Shown one piece after another: positions 33,258-41,718 of a stretch of DNA of 61,624 bases. The position numbers and the translations under genes were made by a program. This DNA comes from Streptomyces corallincola (GTDB taxonomy: Bacteria > Actinomycetota > Actinomycetes > Streptomycetales > Streptomycetaceae). Each line of letters starts with the position of its first letter. Position 1 is the first letter of the stretch. The notes under the pieces were generated by a model. That model saw only the letters and a list, made by a program, of their open reading frames with translations, searched no databases and had not been told where the DNA came from. The stretch is taken from the NCBI RefSeq assembly GCF_019104725.1, contig NZ_JAHRXF010000037.1, positions 1 through 61,624 on the forward strand, written 5' to 3'.

Positions 33258-34367
33258 TCAGCTCGTGCCGCCCGCCCGGAGTTTGGCCAGGTCGGACTTG
33301 ACGGTGTCGATGGGGATGGCGAATCCGAGTCCCACGCTGCCCGCGTCCGAGGAGGACGAGGACTGGGCGCCGGACGAGTACATGGCCGAGTTGATGCCGA
33401 TGACGTCGCCGGAGGCGTCGATCAGGGCGCCGCCGGAGTTGCCGGGGTTGAGCGAGGCGTCCGTCTGGATCGCCTTGTACGTGGTGGTGGACGAGCCGGT
33501 GTCGCCGTTGAACTGGCGTCCGCCGAACTGGAACGGCCACTGGTCCCCGAAGCCGCCGCCCTGGCCGTCCTGTCCGCCGCCCTGCCCGAACTGGTCGCCC
33601 TGGCTCTGGCTCTGGCCGCCCTCCTCCGGCACGGTCACGTCCCGGTCGAGCGCGGAGACGATGCCGCTGGTCACGGTTCCGCTCAGCCCCTCGGGCGAGC
33701 CGATCGCCACGACCGAGTCACCGACCCGCACGTCGGAGGAGTTGCCCAGCGAGGCCGCCTTGAAGCCGGAGCCGCCCTGGACCTGGAGCAGCGCGAGGTC
33801 CTTCGCCGGGTCGGTGCCGACCACCTTCACGGAGTACGACGTGCCGTCGCTGGTGCGCACCTTCACCGAGTCGGCGCCCGCCACCACGTGGTTGTTGGTG
33901 ACGATCTGGCCGCCGCTGGTGACGATCACCCCGGCACCGGTGGACGTGCCGTCGCTCAGCCGGGCCTGGACCTCGACCACGCTCGGGCTGACCGCCGAGG
34001 CGATGGCGGCGACATCTCCGCGCTGCGAGGCGGGCACCGCGTTGGTGGTGGTCCCGGCCGCCGTGACCGTGTTCTTCCCGGTCAGCTCCTGGAAGCCGTA
34101 CGCGGTGGCACCGCCGACCGCCGCCGCCACGATGGCGACCGCCGCGACCAGCACGGTCGGCCCCCGCCTGCGCCGCTTCGGCGCGGGCCCGGGCGCCCCG
34201 GCCCCGGCGACGACCGTCGGCGGGTCGTACGGCGGCGGGGGCGGCCACTCGGGGTTCACGGGAGCGGAGTAGCCGTACTGCTGCTGCGCCTGGGGACCCT
34301 GCTGGGCCTGGGGACCCTGCGGGTCCCCGTACTCGTACTCGCCGCTTCGGCGGTGGCTGTCGGTCAT
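33258..34367 (-). CDS. HtrA-like trypsin-fold membrane protease lacking PDZ
   Basis: The 369-residue protein has a Pro/Gln/Tyr-rich cytoplasmic N-terminus, one membrane anchor (TVLVAAVAIVAAAVGGATAY, about residues 75-95) and an S1C domain outside: His in VTNNHVV, Asp in AKDLALLQV, Ser in NPGNSGGALI. A Gln/Gly-rich insert (QSQSQGDQFGQGGGQDGQG) interrupts the loop before GDTGSSTT. The protein stops after FAIPIDTVKSDLAKLRAGG, exactly where HtrA proteins begin their PDZ domain. ATG at 34367 is preferred over one at 34391. It may degrade misfolded envelope proteins, perhaps under the adjacent two-component system. Confidence 0.88.
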   Translation of the reverse strand: MTDSHRRSGEYEYGDPQGPQAQQGPQAQQQYGYSAPVNPEWPPPPPYDPPTVVAGAGAPGPAPKRRRRGPTVLVAAVAIVAAAVGGATAYGFQELTGKNTVTAAGTTTNAVPASQRGDVAAIASAVSPSVVEVQARLSDGTSTGAGVIVTSGGQIVTNNHVVAGADSVKVRTSDGTSYSVKVVGTDPAKDLALLQVQGGSGFKAASLGNSSDVRVGDSVVAIGSPEGLSGTVTSGIVSALDRDVTVPEEGGQSQSQGDQFGQGGGQDGQGGGFGDQWPFQFGGRQFNGDTGSSTTTYKAIQTDASLNPGNSGGALIDASGDVIGINSAMYSSGAQSSSSSDAGSVGLGFAIPIDTVKSDLAKLRAGGTS

Positions 34368-34560
34368 ACGAAAAGCATTGCCCGCCACCATGAGAGCTTG
34401 CTGAGTGCCGCCTGAGAAGCCCGGCAGAACCGCGTTCGCCCGGTATAAGGACCCGTCCCGGTGAGCTCGCAGCTACTCTCGGACACCGTCGCGGAACCCA
34501 CCGCGAGCCCTGCCGCACCGGCCCCGCGAGCCTCCGCCCGCGAGCCGCCCGCGGGGTCTC

Positions 34561-35583
34561 TCACCCGCAGCCGCAGCTCCCGCGCGTCACCAGCCGGGAC
34601 GGGAACGTCTTCAGCCGCTCCCGCCGCGAGCCCGCGACGCGCAGCCCGTCGTCCAGGACGAGGTCCACCGCCGCGCGGGCCAGCGCCGGGCGGTCGGAGG
34701 CGACCGTGGTCAGCGGGGGGTCCGCGAGCGCGGCCTCCTTGATGTCGTCGAACCCGGCCACCGCCAGCTCGCCGGGCACGTCGAGGCGCAGCTCGCGGGC
34801 GGCCCGCAGCACGCCGATCGCCTGGTCGTCGGTGGAGCAGAAGAACGCCGGGGGCCGCTCGGGGCCGGACAGCACCTCCAGCGCCACCCGGTAGGCGTCG
34901 TACCGGTTGTACGGCGCCTCGTAGAGGCGGCCCTCGGTGCTCAGTCCGGCCTCCTCCATCGCGCGCCGCCAGCCCTCGACGTGGTCGGAGACCGGGTCGC
35001 CGACCGCCGGGGTGTCCGCGGTGCCGCCCATGCAGGCGACGTAGGGGTGCCCGTGCTCCAGCAGATGGCGGACGGCGAGCTGGGCGCCACCGAGGTCGTC
35101 GGTCACCACGGCGACGTCGTCGATGGCCTCGGGGCGCTCGTGCAGCAGCACCACCCGGGCGTCCCAGGCGTCGATCTCCGCGGCGGCCTGGTCGTTCAGC
35201 GCGTGCGAGACGAGGATCAGCCCGGAGACGCGCATCCCGAGGAACGCGCGCAGATAGTGGACCTCGCGTTCACTGATGTAATCGGTGTTGCCGACCAGCA
35301 CCATCTTGCCGCGCTCGGAGGCGGCCTGTTCCACGGCGTGCGCCATCTCGCCGAAGAACGGCTGACGGGCGTCGGGGATGATCAGTCCTATGAGGTCGGT
35401 GCGCCGGGACGCCATCGCCTGCGCGACCCGGTCGGGCCGGTACCCCAGTTCCCTGATCGCGGCGAGGACACGCTCGCGCGTGGCCGGGGCGACCGGCCGG
35501 GGTCCGTTGTTGATCACATAGCTGACAACGGCGGTGGAGGTCCCCGCCAGCCGAGCCACGTCGTCCCGAGTCACCTTGGCCAC
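34561..35583 (-). CDS. LacI-family transcriptional regulator
   Basis: The 340-residue protein has the LacI HTH at its start (TRDDVARLAGTSTAVVSYVI, hinge helix region ATRERVLAAIRELGYRPD) and a periplasmic-binding-like effector domain with LIGLIIPDARQPFF and FDDIKEAALADPPLTTV. The tail ends in SCGCG. The effector is probably a sugar but no sugar genes adjoin. It sits 107 bp downstream of glnR on the same strand behind a terminator. Confidence 0.9.
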   Translation of the reverse strand: MAKVTRDDVARLAGTSTAVVSYVINNGPRPVAPATRERVLAAIRELGYRPDRVAQAMASRRTDLIGLIIPDARQPFFGEMAHAVEQAASERGKMVLVGNTDYISEREVHYLRAFLGMRVSGLILVSHALNDQAAAEIDAWDARVVLLHERPEAIDDVAVVTDDLGGAQLAVRHLLEHGHPYVACMGGTADTPAVGDPVSDHVEGWRRAMEEAGLSTEGRLYEAPYNRYDAYRVALEVLSGPERPPAFFCSTDDQAIGVLRAARELRLDVPGELAVAGFDDIKEAALADPPLTTVASDRPALARAAVDLVLDDGLRVAGSRRERLKTFPSRLVTRGSCGCG

Positions 35584-35659
35584 GCGCGGAGTCTACGCGG
35601 ATGGACCCTTCCTGGGCAGGGCGTTCGGCCACCCCGGTCCGCGCGGATGTGCGCGAGCA

Positions 35660-35685
35660 ACGCCCCGGCGCGGACGCCGGGGCGT
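35660..35685 (-). terminator. Terminator of glnR
   Basis: An 11-bp perfect stem (ACGCCCCGGCG and its complement) with a 4-nt loop starts 5 nt beyond the glnR stop on the leftward strand. Confidence 0.8.
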
Positions 35686-35689
35686 GCGG

Positions 35690-36478
35690 TCAGGCGTCCA
35701 TGTGCGCCTCGGCGCCCGCGCGGGCCGCCGATGCGTCCCGGTCGTCCGTGTTTGCCTGCCCGGAACCGGCCTTCCGCTCCGGCGCGGACCGCTCGGCGCG
35801 CTCCGGCTTCTCCGGGGTAACGAATCGGTAACCCACGTTCCGTACGGTGCCGATCAGCGACTCGTGCTCCGGGCCGAGCTTGGCCCGCAGCCGCCGTACG
35901 TGCACGTCCACGGTGCGGGTGCCGCCGAAGTAGTCGTAGCCCCAGACCTCCTGGAGGAGCTGGGCGCGGGTGAAGACGCGGCCGGGGTGCTGCGCGAGGT
36001 ACTTCAGCAGCTCGAACTCCTTGAAGGTGAGGTCGAGGACCCGGCCCTTCAGCTTGGCCGAGTAGGTCGCCTCGTCCACCGACAGGTCGCCGTTGCGGAT
36101 CTCCATCGGGGAGTCGTCGTGGCCGAGCTGGCGGCGGCCCACGGCGAGCCGGAGCCGGGCCTCGACCTCGGCCGGTCCCGCTGTGTCGAGCAGGACGTCG
36201 TCCACCCCCCAGTCGGCGGTGACGGCCGCGAGGCCGCCCTCGGTGACGATCAGGATCAGCGGGCTGCCGGGCCCGGTGGAGCGCAGGAGCTGGCACAGGC
36301 TGCGGACCTGCGGCAGATCCCGGCGGCCGTCCACCAGGATGACGTCGGCGCCAGGTGTGTCCACCAGCGCGGGGCCCTCGGCGGGGGCAACCCGGACGCT
36401 GTGGAGGAGCAGCCCGAGTGCGGGCAGTACCTCCGTGGACGGCTGGAGGGCGTTGGTCAGGAGCAGCAGAGAACTCAT
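35690..36478 (-). CDS. glnR: Global nitrogen regulator GlnR
   Basis: The 262-residue OmpR-type orphan regulator controls nitrogen assimilation genes such as glnA, amtB and nir. The receiver-like domain keeps only one plausible Asp (in VILVDGRRD) and lacks the normal acidic pocket and Lys, as known for GlnR. The output domain has LKGRVLDLTFKEFELLKYLA and RTVDVHVRRLRAKLG. The C-terminal tail is charged and disordered. The ATG at 36478 has GAGGA 9 nt upstream; the longer frame upstream is antisense to the hydrolase gene. Confidence 0.96.
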   Translation of the reverse strand: MSSLLLLTNALQPSTEVLPALGLLLHSVRVAPAEGPALVDTPGADVILVDGRRDLPQVRSLCQLLRSTGPGSPLILIVTEGGLAAVTADWGVDDVLLDTAGPAEVEARLRLAVGRRQLGHDDSPMEIRNGDLSVDEATYSAKLKGRVLDLTFKEFELLKYLAQHPGRVFTRAQLLQEVWGYDYFGGTRTVDVHVRRLRAKLGPEHESLIGTVRNVGYRFVTPEKPERAERSAPERKAGSGQANTDDRDASAARAGAEAHMDA

Positions 36479-36655
36479 ATATCCGGTTCCTCCTCGGTCC
36501 CTGCGAGGACGTGTGCGGTGCGGCACTGCTCTGCGATCCCGGTGCGCCGGGCGGCGGCGGCCTCGCGGCCCCACCACCGTGCACAACGCGTCCGAAAGCA
36601 CAAAAGGACCCGGGGGCTGCGTCGCCCGAGTCCTCTGCCCAGCACAATAGCCCAC

Positions 36656-37516
36656 ATGCGCAACCACCCGGCAGGCCGCGAGGCACGTTCCGCCGTCCGT
36701 CCGCGTGCTGAGACGGACGGACCGGGCCTCATACGGACATTCCTCCGCACAGCCGACGGCGTGGCGATCGATTCCGTATACGAACCGGGCGCCTCCGGGT
36801 CCGGGACGTCCGGCGGGGGAGCGTCCCCGGACGCCCCGGACGCCCCGGACGTGGTGTTCGTCGTCGCGCACGGCTTCACCGGGGACGCGGACCGGCCGCA
36901 CGTACGAAGGGTGGCGTCGGTGCTCGCGCGGTACGGCGCGGTCGTCACCTTCTCCTTCCGGGGGCACGGCGCCTCGGGCGGCCGGTCCACCCTGGGCGAC
37001 CGCGAGGTGCTCGACCTGGACGCCGCCGTCGCGCGGGCCCGCGGCTTCGGGCACGCCCGCGTGGTGACCGTCGGCTTCTCGATGGGCGGCTCGGTGGTGC
37101 TGCGGCACGCGGCCCTGCGCCCCGGCTCGGTGGACGCGGTGATCTCGGTCAGCTCCCCGGCCCGCTGGTACTACCGGGGCACGGCCCCGATGCGCCGGGT
37201 GCACTGGCTGGTCACCCGCGCCTCCGGACGCCTGGTCGGCCGGTACGGGCTGCGGGTGCGCATCCACGACCGCGACTGGGACCCGGTGCCCCTCCCGCCG
37301 GTCGCCGCCGTCCCCCTCATCGCCCCGGTGCCGCTGCTCGTCGTGCACGGCGACCGGGACGGCTACTTCCCCCTGGACCACCCGCGCAGCCTCGCCGAGG
37401 CCGCCGGTGAGCACGGCGAACTCTGGGTGGAGCCGGACATGGGGCACGCGGAGAACGCGGCCGGTGAGGCGCTGCTGGGCCGCATGGCGCGCTGGGCCGC
37501 CGCCCGCTGCGGCTAG
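36656..37516 (+). CDS. Alpha/beta-hydrolase
   Basis: The 286-residue protein has nucleophile Ser in VTVGFSMGGSV (near residue 144), oxyanion motif AHGFTGDADRP, Asp in VVHGDRDGYFPL and His in PDMGHAEN, completing the triad. It is probably an esterase or lipase-like cytoplasmic enzyme of unknown substrate. The ATG at 36656 lies 7 nt after CACAAT, so a leaderless message is possible. It is divergent from glnR with 177 bp between, then 70 bp upstream of the MoaD-like gene. Confidence 0.85.
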   Translation: MRNHPAGREARSAVRPRAETDGPGLIRTFLRTADGVAIDSVYEPGASGSGTSGGGASPDAPDAPDVVFVVAHGFTGDADRPHVRRVASVLARYGAVVTFSFRGHGASGGRSTLGDREVLDLDAAVARARGFGHARVVTVGFSMGGSVVLRHAALRPGSVDAVISVSSPARWYYRGTAPMRRVHWLVTRASGRLVGRYGLRVRIHDRDWDPVPLPPVAAVPLIAPVPLLVVHGDRDGYFPLDHPRSLAEAAGEHGELWVEPDMGHAENAAGEALLGRMARWAAARCG

Positions 37517-37586
37517 CCTGGCCGTACCGTTCGTCTCTCGTTCGTTCGCCGCATGTGTTCCACACCCGCCAGCCCAGAGGAAACAG

Positions 37587-37841
37587 ATGCCCAAGGTCAC
37601 GGTCCGTTACTGGGCCGCCGCCAAGGCCGCCGCAGGGACCGCCGAGGAGCCGCTCGAAGCGGACACGCTCGCCGACGCCCTGGCCGCGGTGCGCGAGCGG
37701 CACCCCGGCGAACTCCCGCGCGTCCTGAAGCGCTGCTCGTTCCTCATCGACGGCGCTCCCGCGGGAACCCGCCCGCATGAGACGGTACGGCTGGCCGAGG
37801 GCGGCACGGTCGAGGTGCTCCCGCCGTTCGCAGGAGGGTGA
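37587..37841 (+). CDS. MoaD/ThiS-like sulfur carrier
   Basis: The 84-residue ubiquitin-fold protein ends in PPFAGG; the terminal Gly-Gly is adenylated and thiocarboxylated in this family. MoaD for molybdopterin, ThiS for thiamine and CysO for cysteine cannot be separated by sequence alone. RBS CAGAGGAAACAG precedes ATG at 37587. The stop is 4 bp before the next gene. No moaE or cysM lies beside it. Confidence 0.87.
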   Translation: MPKVTVRYWAAAKAAAGTAEEPLEADTLADALAAVRERHPGELPRVLKRCSFLIDGAPAGTRPHETVRLAEGGTVEVLPPFAGG

Positions 37842-37845
37842 ACCG

Positions 37846-39150
37846 ATGAGCGACCAGCAGCAGTACGGGGGCGGCCCGTACGAGGGTGGTTCCTACGGGC
37901 AGCAGGGCTACGACCCGTACACGGGACAGCCGCTCCCCGCCGGGGAACAGCGGCAGCCGTACCCCCACCCGCAGCAGCCCGCGCCCGCCTGGCCGGGACC
38001 GTACGCCGGTCAGGGCCAGAGCCAGGCCCAGGCGCACCCGCAGGCACAGGCGCACCCGCAGGGGTACGGGCAGGCGCAGGGATACGGGCAGGCGCAGGGG
38101 TACGGGCAGGCCGCCCAAGCCCCGCGGCAGCAGGGCGAGTTCGGGGAGCCGTACGCCCCCGGCGCCGACCCGCAGCACACCCAGCAGTGGCAGGGCCGCA
38201 CCTGGGAGACCCCGTCGCCCGCCCCGGCCGCCCCGGCGGCGGAGACGGCGTACCTCCCGGCGCAGGACCCGTACGCCCCCCGCCCGGCCACCACCCCGGC
38301 AGCCCCGCAGACCCAAGTCCCGCAGGCGCAGGCCCCGCAGGCGCGGTCGGCCGATGCGGGGTACGGGCCCGCCACGCTCGGCGGCAACGCGCGGGTCACC
38401 GACGCCCAGCGGGCGCGCGCCGAGGGCCGCTCCCCGATCATCGAACCCGGTGTGCGGCCCGCCGCGCTCACCGCGCTGCTCGGTCTGCTCCTCGCCGGGG
38501 CCGCGCCGCTCGGCGTCTACGCGCTGGTCGTGCCGGTGGTACTGCTCCAGGCGGTGACGGCGGCCGGCTGGTTCCGGCTGAACGGCATGTGGCCGGCCCG
38601 GCAGGGCATCGCGCTCGCCTTCCTCGGCGGTCTGGTCGCGGACGCGGCGCTGCTCGCCGCCGGACGGCAGCACGCGCCCGCCGCGATCTTCGGCACCCTC
38701 GGCGTCTGGGTGCTGCTCTGCCTGGTGCTGCAACTCCGCTCGCACGCCGACCCGGACGAGCGGATGTACGGCCTGATGGCCACGGTCGCCTCCTCCGCGC
38801 TGACGATCGTCGCCACCGGGTTCCTCGGCGCCGCTCCGCACGGCGTGTCCGTCGGCGCGGCGGCCGTCGCGGTCGCCCTCCTCGTCCGGGCGCTGCCGCT
38901 GCCCACCCCCGCCTCGGTCGGGGTGGCCGTGCTGGCGGCGGCCGGTGCGGGCATCGCCGTCGGCGCCATGACCGGCCTCGGCACCAGGGGCGCGCTGGTC
39001 GGCACGGGCGCGGGCGTGTGCGCGCTGATCGGGCACCGGGTCGCCGCCTACGACTACCCGTCCCGCTTCGTGCACTTCACCGCCGGTGTCGCGCTGCCGC
39101 TGGCCGCCGCCGCGCCCGCGGTCTGGGTGCTGGGCCGCGCGCTGGGCTGA
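37846..39150 (+). CDS. Membrane protein with Gln/Gly/Tyr-rich N-terminus
   Basis: The 434-residue protein has a low-complexity cytoplasmic N-half (residues 1-190) rich in Gln, Pro, Gly and Tyr, with near-tandem repeats such as QAHPQ and GYGQAQ around residues 60-90, then a C-terminal half of about eight short hydrophobic helices from residue 205 on. No transport motif is visible. The ATG at 37846 follows AGGAGGG of the preceding MoaD end, so both are co-translated. Function is unknown; low-complexity tails like this can mediate protein recruitment. Confidence 0.78.
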   Translation: MSDQQQYGGGPYEGGSYGQQGYDPYTGQPLPAGEQRQPYPHPQQPAPAWPGPYAGQGQSQAQAHPQAQAHPQGYGQAQGYGQAQGYGQAAQAPRQQGEFGEPYAPGADPQHTQQWQGRTWETPSPAPAAPAAETAYLPAQDPYAPRPATTPAAPQTQVPQAQAPQARSADAGYGPATLGGNARVTDAQRARAEGRSPIIEPGVRPAALTALLGLLLAGAAPLGVYALVVPVVLLQAVTAAGWFRLNGMWPARQGIALAFLGGLVADAALLAAGRQHAPAAIFGTLGVWVLLCLVLQLRSHADPDERMYGLMATVASSALTIVATGFLGAAPHGVSVGAAAVAVALLVRALPLPTPASVGVAVLAAAGAGIAVGAMTGLGTRGALVGTGAGVCALIGHRVAAYDYPSRFVHFTAGVALPLAAAAPAVWVLGRALG

Positions 39151-39169
39151 GCGGACGGAACGAAACGGG

Positions 39170-39200
39170 CAGGGGCCGGACGCGATGCGTCCGGCCCCTG
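39170..39200 (+). terminator. Strong intrinsic terminator
   Basis: A perfect 14-bp stem (arms 39170-39183 and 39187-39200, CAGGGGCCGGACGC and complement) closes on 3 nt, 19 bp after the membrane-protein stop. Confidence 0.88.
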
Positions 39201-39291
39201 TCACAACTGATCCACAATTCCGCCACGGCCCCCGCGAGCGGAGTTACCGTGTCGTAGCCCGTCCACACACCGCCCACCGGGGGAACTCCAC

Positions 39292-40029
39292 ATGCGCGCC
39301 CTGCGAATACTGCTCATCCTCGTCGTGCTCCTGGGCGTGCTGTTCGTGATCGTGGACCGGGTCGGTGTGCGCTTCGCCGAGGGCAAGGTCGCGGACCGGC
39401 TGAAGACCTCCGAGAACCTGTCGGCCACCCCGAGCGTGGACATCAAGGGCTTCCCCTTCCTGACCCAGGTGGCGGGCGGCTCGCTGGACGACGTCGAGGT
39501 CGGCATCAAGGAGTACGAGGCCGCCACCGGCACCGACGGCAAGAAGCTCCGCATCGACGACCTCACCGCCGACATGAAGGGCGTCTCCTTCTCCGGCGAC
39601 TACAGCTCCGCCACCGCCGCCGACGCCACCGGCAGCGCGACCGTCTCCTACGCCGAGCTGCTGAAGGCGGCCCAGATTCCGGCGGCCCAGGTCGCGCCCG
39701 GTGTCACCGCCCAGGTGGTCGGCCTGTCGGACGGGGGCAACGGCAAGATCAAGGTCGCCGTGGACGCCACCGTGCTCGGCAACAAGCTGCCCCGGCCGCT
39801 CTACGTGCTCAGCTCCGTCGCCGTGAAGGACGGCAAGGTCCAGGTGCGCGCCGACTCGCTGCCCGCGATCGCCGGTGCCGCGCTCGCCGAGGGCCAGATC
39901 CGCCGGATCACCGACTTCCAGCAGGCCATCGACGGGCTGCCGGGCGGTATCGCGCTGGACAAGGTAGAACCGATGAAGACCGGCGTCCGTCTCACTGTGA
40001 CGGGGACCGACGTGCGGCTGGCGGGCTGA
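39292..40029 (+). CDS. LmeA-family (DUF2993) phospholipid-binding protein
   Basis: The 245-residue protein has an N-terminal membrane anchor (ILLILVVLLGVLFVIV) and an extracytoplasmic DUF2993 domain (FAEGKVADRLKT, SVDIKGFPFLTQVAGGSLDDVEV). Mycobacterial LmeA binds phospholipid and affects mannan chain length in the envelope; here the role is inferred. ATG at 39292 lies after GGGGGAACTCCAC. A terminator separates it from the gene upstream. Confidence 0.88.
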   Translation: MRALRILLILVVLLGVLFVIVDRVGVRFAEGKVADRLKTSENLSATPSVDIKGFPFLTQVAGGSLDDVEVGIKEYEAATGTDGKKLRIDDLTADMKGVSFSGDYSSATAADATGSATVSYAELLKAAQIPAAQVAPGVTAQVVGLSDGGNGKIKVAVDATVLGNKLPRPLYVLSSVAVKDGKVQVRADSLPAIAGAALAEGQIRRITDFQQAIDGLPGGIALDKVEPMKTGVRLTVTGTDVRLAG

Positions 40030-40177
40030 CCGCCCGCTCCGCGCCGTTCGGCCTCCCGCGATTCGGCCTGCCACGATGCGGCCTGTCGCCATCCGACGTA
40101 TCGCAATATGGACCATCGCGTCTCAATATGTGACACGCCGGTGACATGCCCGCCGTTCCGTCCCTACGATCGACGGC

Positions 40178-40258
40178 ATGAGGCGACAGGCGGATCTCAC
40201 CAAGCGGCGGGCAGTGGACCTGTGCCGCGTTGCCGCCATGCTCTGTCGCCCCTTCTGA
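40178..40258 (+). CDS. Cysteine-containing leader peptide upstream of cysA
   Basis: This 26-codon ORF starts MRRQADLTKR and continues RAVDLCRVAAMLCRPF. The RR-x-VDL-x-R-x-A-x-x-C arrangement matches the short leader peptides that precede sulfur-assimilation genes in actinobacteria. Two Cys codons (16 and 23) lie near the end, which would let ribosomes report cysteine supply. It is 137 bp upstream of cysA in the same direction, with a hairpin between. It is too short for routine gene calling. Confidence 0.8.
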   Translation: MRRQADLTKRRAVDLCRVAAMLCRPF

Positions 40259-40322
40259 GCGGAAGTCCGCGCCGTACGCGCGCTCCGCGTCCCTCACCCG
40301 CCCTGTGATGACCAGGGCATCC

Positions 40323-40349
40323 GTGCGCCGCTCGGTCCGAGGGGCGCAC
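40323..40349 (+). promoter_or_regulatory. Possible attenuator hairpin before cysA
   Basis: GTGCGCC pairs with GGCGCAC, and CTCG with CGAG inside it after one bulged base. It lies 64 nt after the leader-peptide stop and 46 nt before cysA. Its place suggests translation- or transcription-attenuation by leader translation; no competing structure was worked out. Confidence 0.45.
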
Positions 40350-40395
40350 CCACGCAGCCGTACGCCCCGCCGCACCTGCCCCGGAGGAGAACAGC

Positions 40396-41241
40396 ATGAG
40401 CCGCAGCGACGTCCTGGTAGACGCCGACTGGGTCCAGGACCACCTGGACGACCCGGCCATCGTCGTCGTGGAGGTGGACGAGGACACGTCCGCCTACGAC
40501 AAGAACCACATCAAGAACGCGATCCGCATCGACTGGACCAAGGACCTCCAGGACCCGGTCCGCCGCGACTTCGTCGATCAGGCGGGCTTCGAGAAGCTCC
40601 TGTCGGAGAAGGGCATCGCCAACGACACCACGGTGATCCTCTACGGCGGCAACAACAACTGGTTCGCGTCGTACGCCTACTGGTACTTCAAGCTCTACGG
40701 CCACGACAGCGTCAAGCTGCTCGACGGCGGCCGGAAGAAGTGGGAGCTGGACGCCCGCGAGCTGGTCGCCGGTGACGAGGTCCCCGAGCGCGCCAAGACC
40801 GACTACCGGGCGCAGCCGCAGAACACCGCGATCCGCGCCTTCCGCGACGACGTGGTCTCCGCCATCGGCGCCCAGAACCTGGTCGATGTCCGCTCGCCCG
40901 ACGAGTTCTCCGGCAAGCTGCTCGCCCCGGCCCACCTGCCCCAGGAGCAGTCCCAGCGCCCCGGCCACGTGCCGTCCGCGAAGAACATCCCGTGGTCGAA
41001 GAACGCCAACGACGACGGCACCTTCAAGTCGGACGACGAGCTGAAGGAGCTGTACGCCGAGCAGGCGGTGGACCTCGCCAAGGACACCATCGCGTACTGC
41101 CGCATCGGTGAGCGCTCCGCGCTGACCTGGTTCGTGCTGCACGAGCTGCTGGGCGTCGAGAACGTCAAGAACTACGACGGTTCCTGGACCGAGTACGGCT
41201 CCCTGGTGGGCGTGCCGATCGAGCTGGGCGCCGCGAAGTAA
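40396..41241 (+). CDS. cysA: Thiosulfate sulfurtransferase (rhodanese) CysA
   Basis: The 281-residue protein has two rhodanese domains: an inactive N-domain (SDVLVDADWVQDHLDDP onward) and a catalytic C-domain with the persulfide Cys loop YCRIGERSALTWFVL near residue 235. It moves sulfane sulfur from thiosulfate to acceptors, in cyanide detoxification and cysteine/thiolation metabolism. RBS CCGGAGGAGAACAGC precedes ATG at 40396. The DUF1416 gene follows in the same transcript, a pairing seen in many actinobacteria. Confidence 0.94.
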   Translation: MSRSDVLVDADWVQDHLDDPAIVVVEVDEDTSAYDKNHIKNAIRIDWTKDLQDPVRRDFVDQAGFEKLLSEKGIANDTTVILYGGNNNWFASYAYWYFKLYGHDSVKLLDGGRKKWELDARELVAGDEVPERAKTDYRAQPQNTAIRAFRDDVVSAIGAQNLVDVRSPDEFSGKLLAPAHLPQEQSQRPGHVPSAKNIPWSKNANDDGTFKSDDELKELYAEQAVDLAKDTIAYCRIGERSALTWFVLHELLGVENVKNYDGSWTEYGSLVGVPIELGAAK

Positions 41242-41270
41242 CGCCCGGTCCCGCGACCTCCCGAACGCAC

Positions 41271-41321
41271 CCCGGACCCGATCCGATCCGGACCCACCCG
41301 ACCCGAACCCGATCCGACCCT
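41271..41321. repeat. Degenerate GACCCGATCC low-complexity stretch
   Basis: The cysA-DUF1416 gap carries run-on variants of GACCCGATCCG and CGACCC with almost no consistent period. It could arise from local slippage. No coding potential is seen. Confidence 0.55.
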
Positions 41322-41349
41322 CGCGGTCAGACCCCTTACGGAGACAGAC

Positions 41350-41637
41350 ATGTGCGGAGCGAAGGCCGGCGGCCCGGACGCCTCGGCGATCAAGCCCGGT
41401 GAGACCACCATCCAGGGCCAGGTGACCCGCGACGGCGAGCCCGTCACCGGGTACGTCCGGCTGCTGGACTCCACCGGCGAGTTCACCGCGGAGGTCCCCA
41501 CCTCCGCCACGGGGCAGTTCCGCTTCTACGCGGCCGAGGGCACCTGGACCGTACGCGCCCTCGTGCCCGGCGGCAGCGCCGACCGCACGGTCGTCGCGCA
41601 GCGGGGCGGGCTCGCGGAGGTCGCCATCGCGGTCTGA
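41350..41637 (+). CDS. DUF1416 protein, CysA partner
   Basis: The 95-residue protein has the DUF1416 pattern: MCGAKAGGPD with a near-N-terminal Cys, then a small beta-sandwich (TTIQGQVTRDGEPVTGYVRLLD, WTVRALVPGG). The family is almost always next to cysA-type rhodanese, so a role as sulfur acceptor or chaperone through its single Cys is a reasonable inference. RBS ACGGAGACAGAC precedes ATG at 41350. Confidence 0.88.
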   Translation: MCGAKAGGPDASAIKPGETTIQGQVTRDGEPVTGYVRLLDSTGEFTAEVPTSATGQFRFYAAEGTWTVRALVPGGSADRTVVAQRGGLAEVAIAV

Positions 41638-41663
41638 GCGACCGCGTCTCACGGCGTGACGGG

Positions 41664-41689
41664 AAGGGCCGCGCTCCGGCGCGGCCCTT
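41664..41689 (+). terminator. Terminator of the cysA-DUF1416 unit
   Basis: AAGGGCCGCGC and its complement form an 11-bp stem with a TCCG loop, followed by TTCC. It begins 27 nt after the DUF1416 stop and lies just before the next promoter. Confidence 0.85.
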
Positions 41690-41718
41690 TCCGCGTCCGC
41701 CGGATCTACCCTGGAAGC

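Noticed and set aside
35690..37600. GlnR as a 636-residue protein
   Set aside because: The extra 374 residues are antisense to the alpha/beta-hydrolase. The ATG at 36478 has a good RBS and gives the normal GlnR length.
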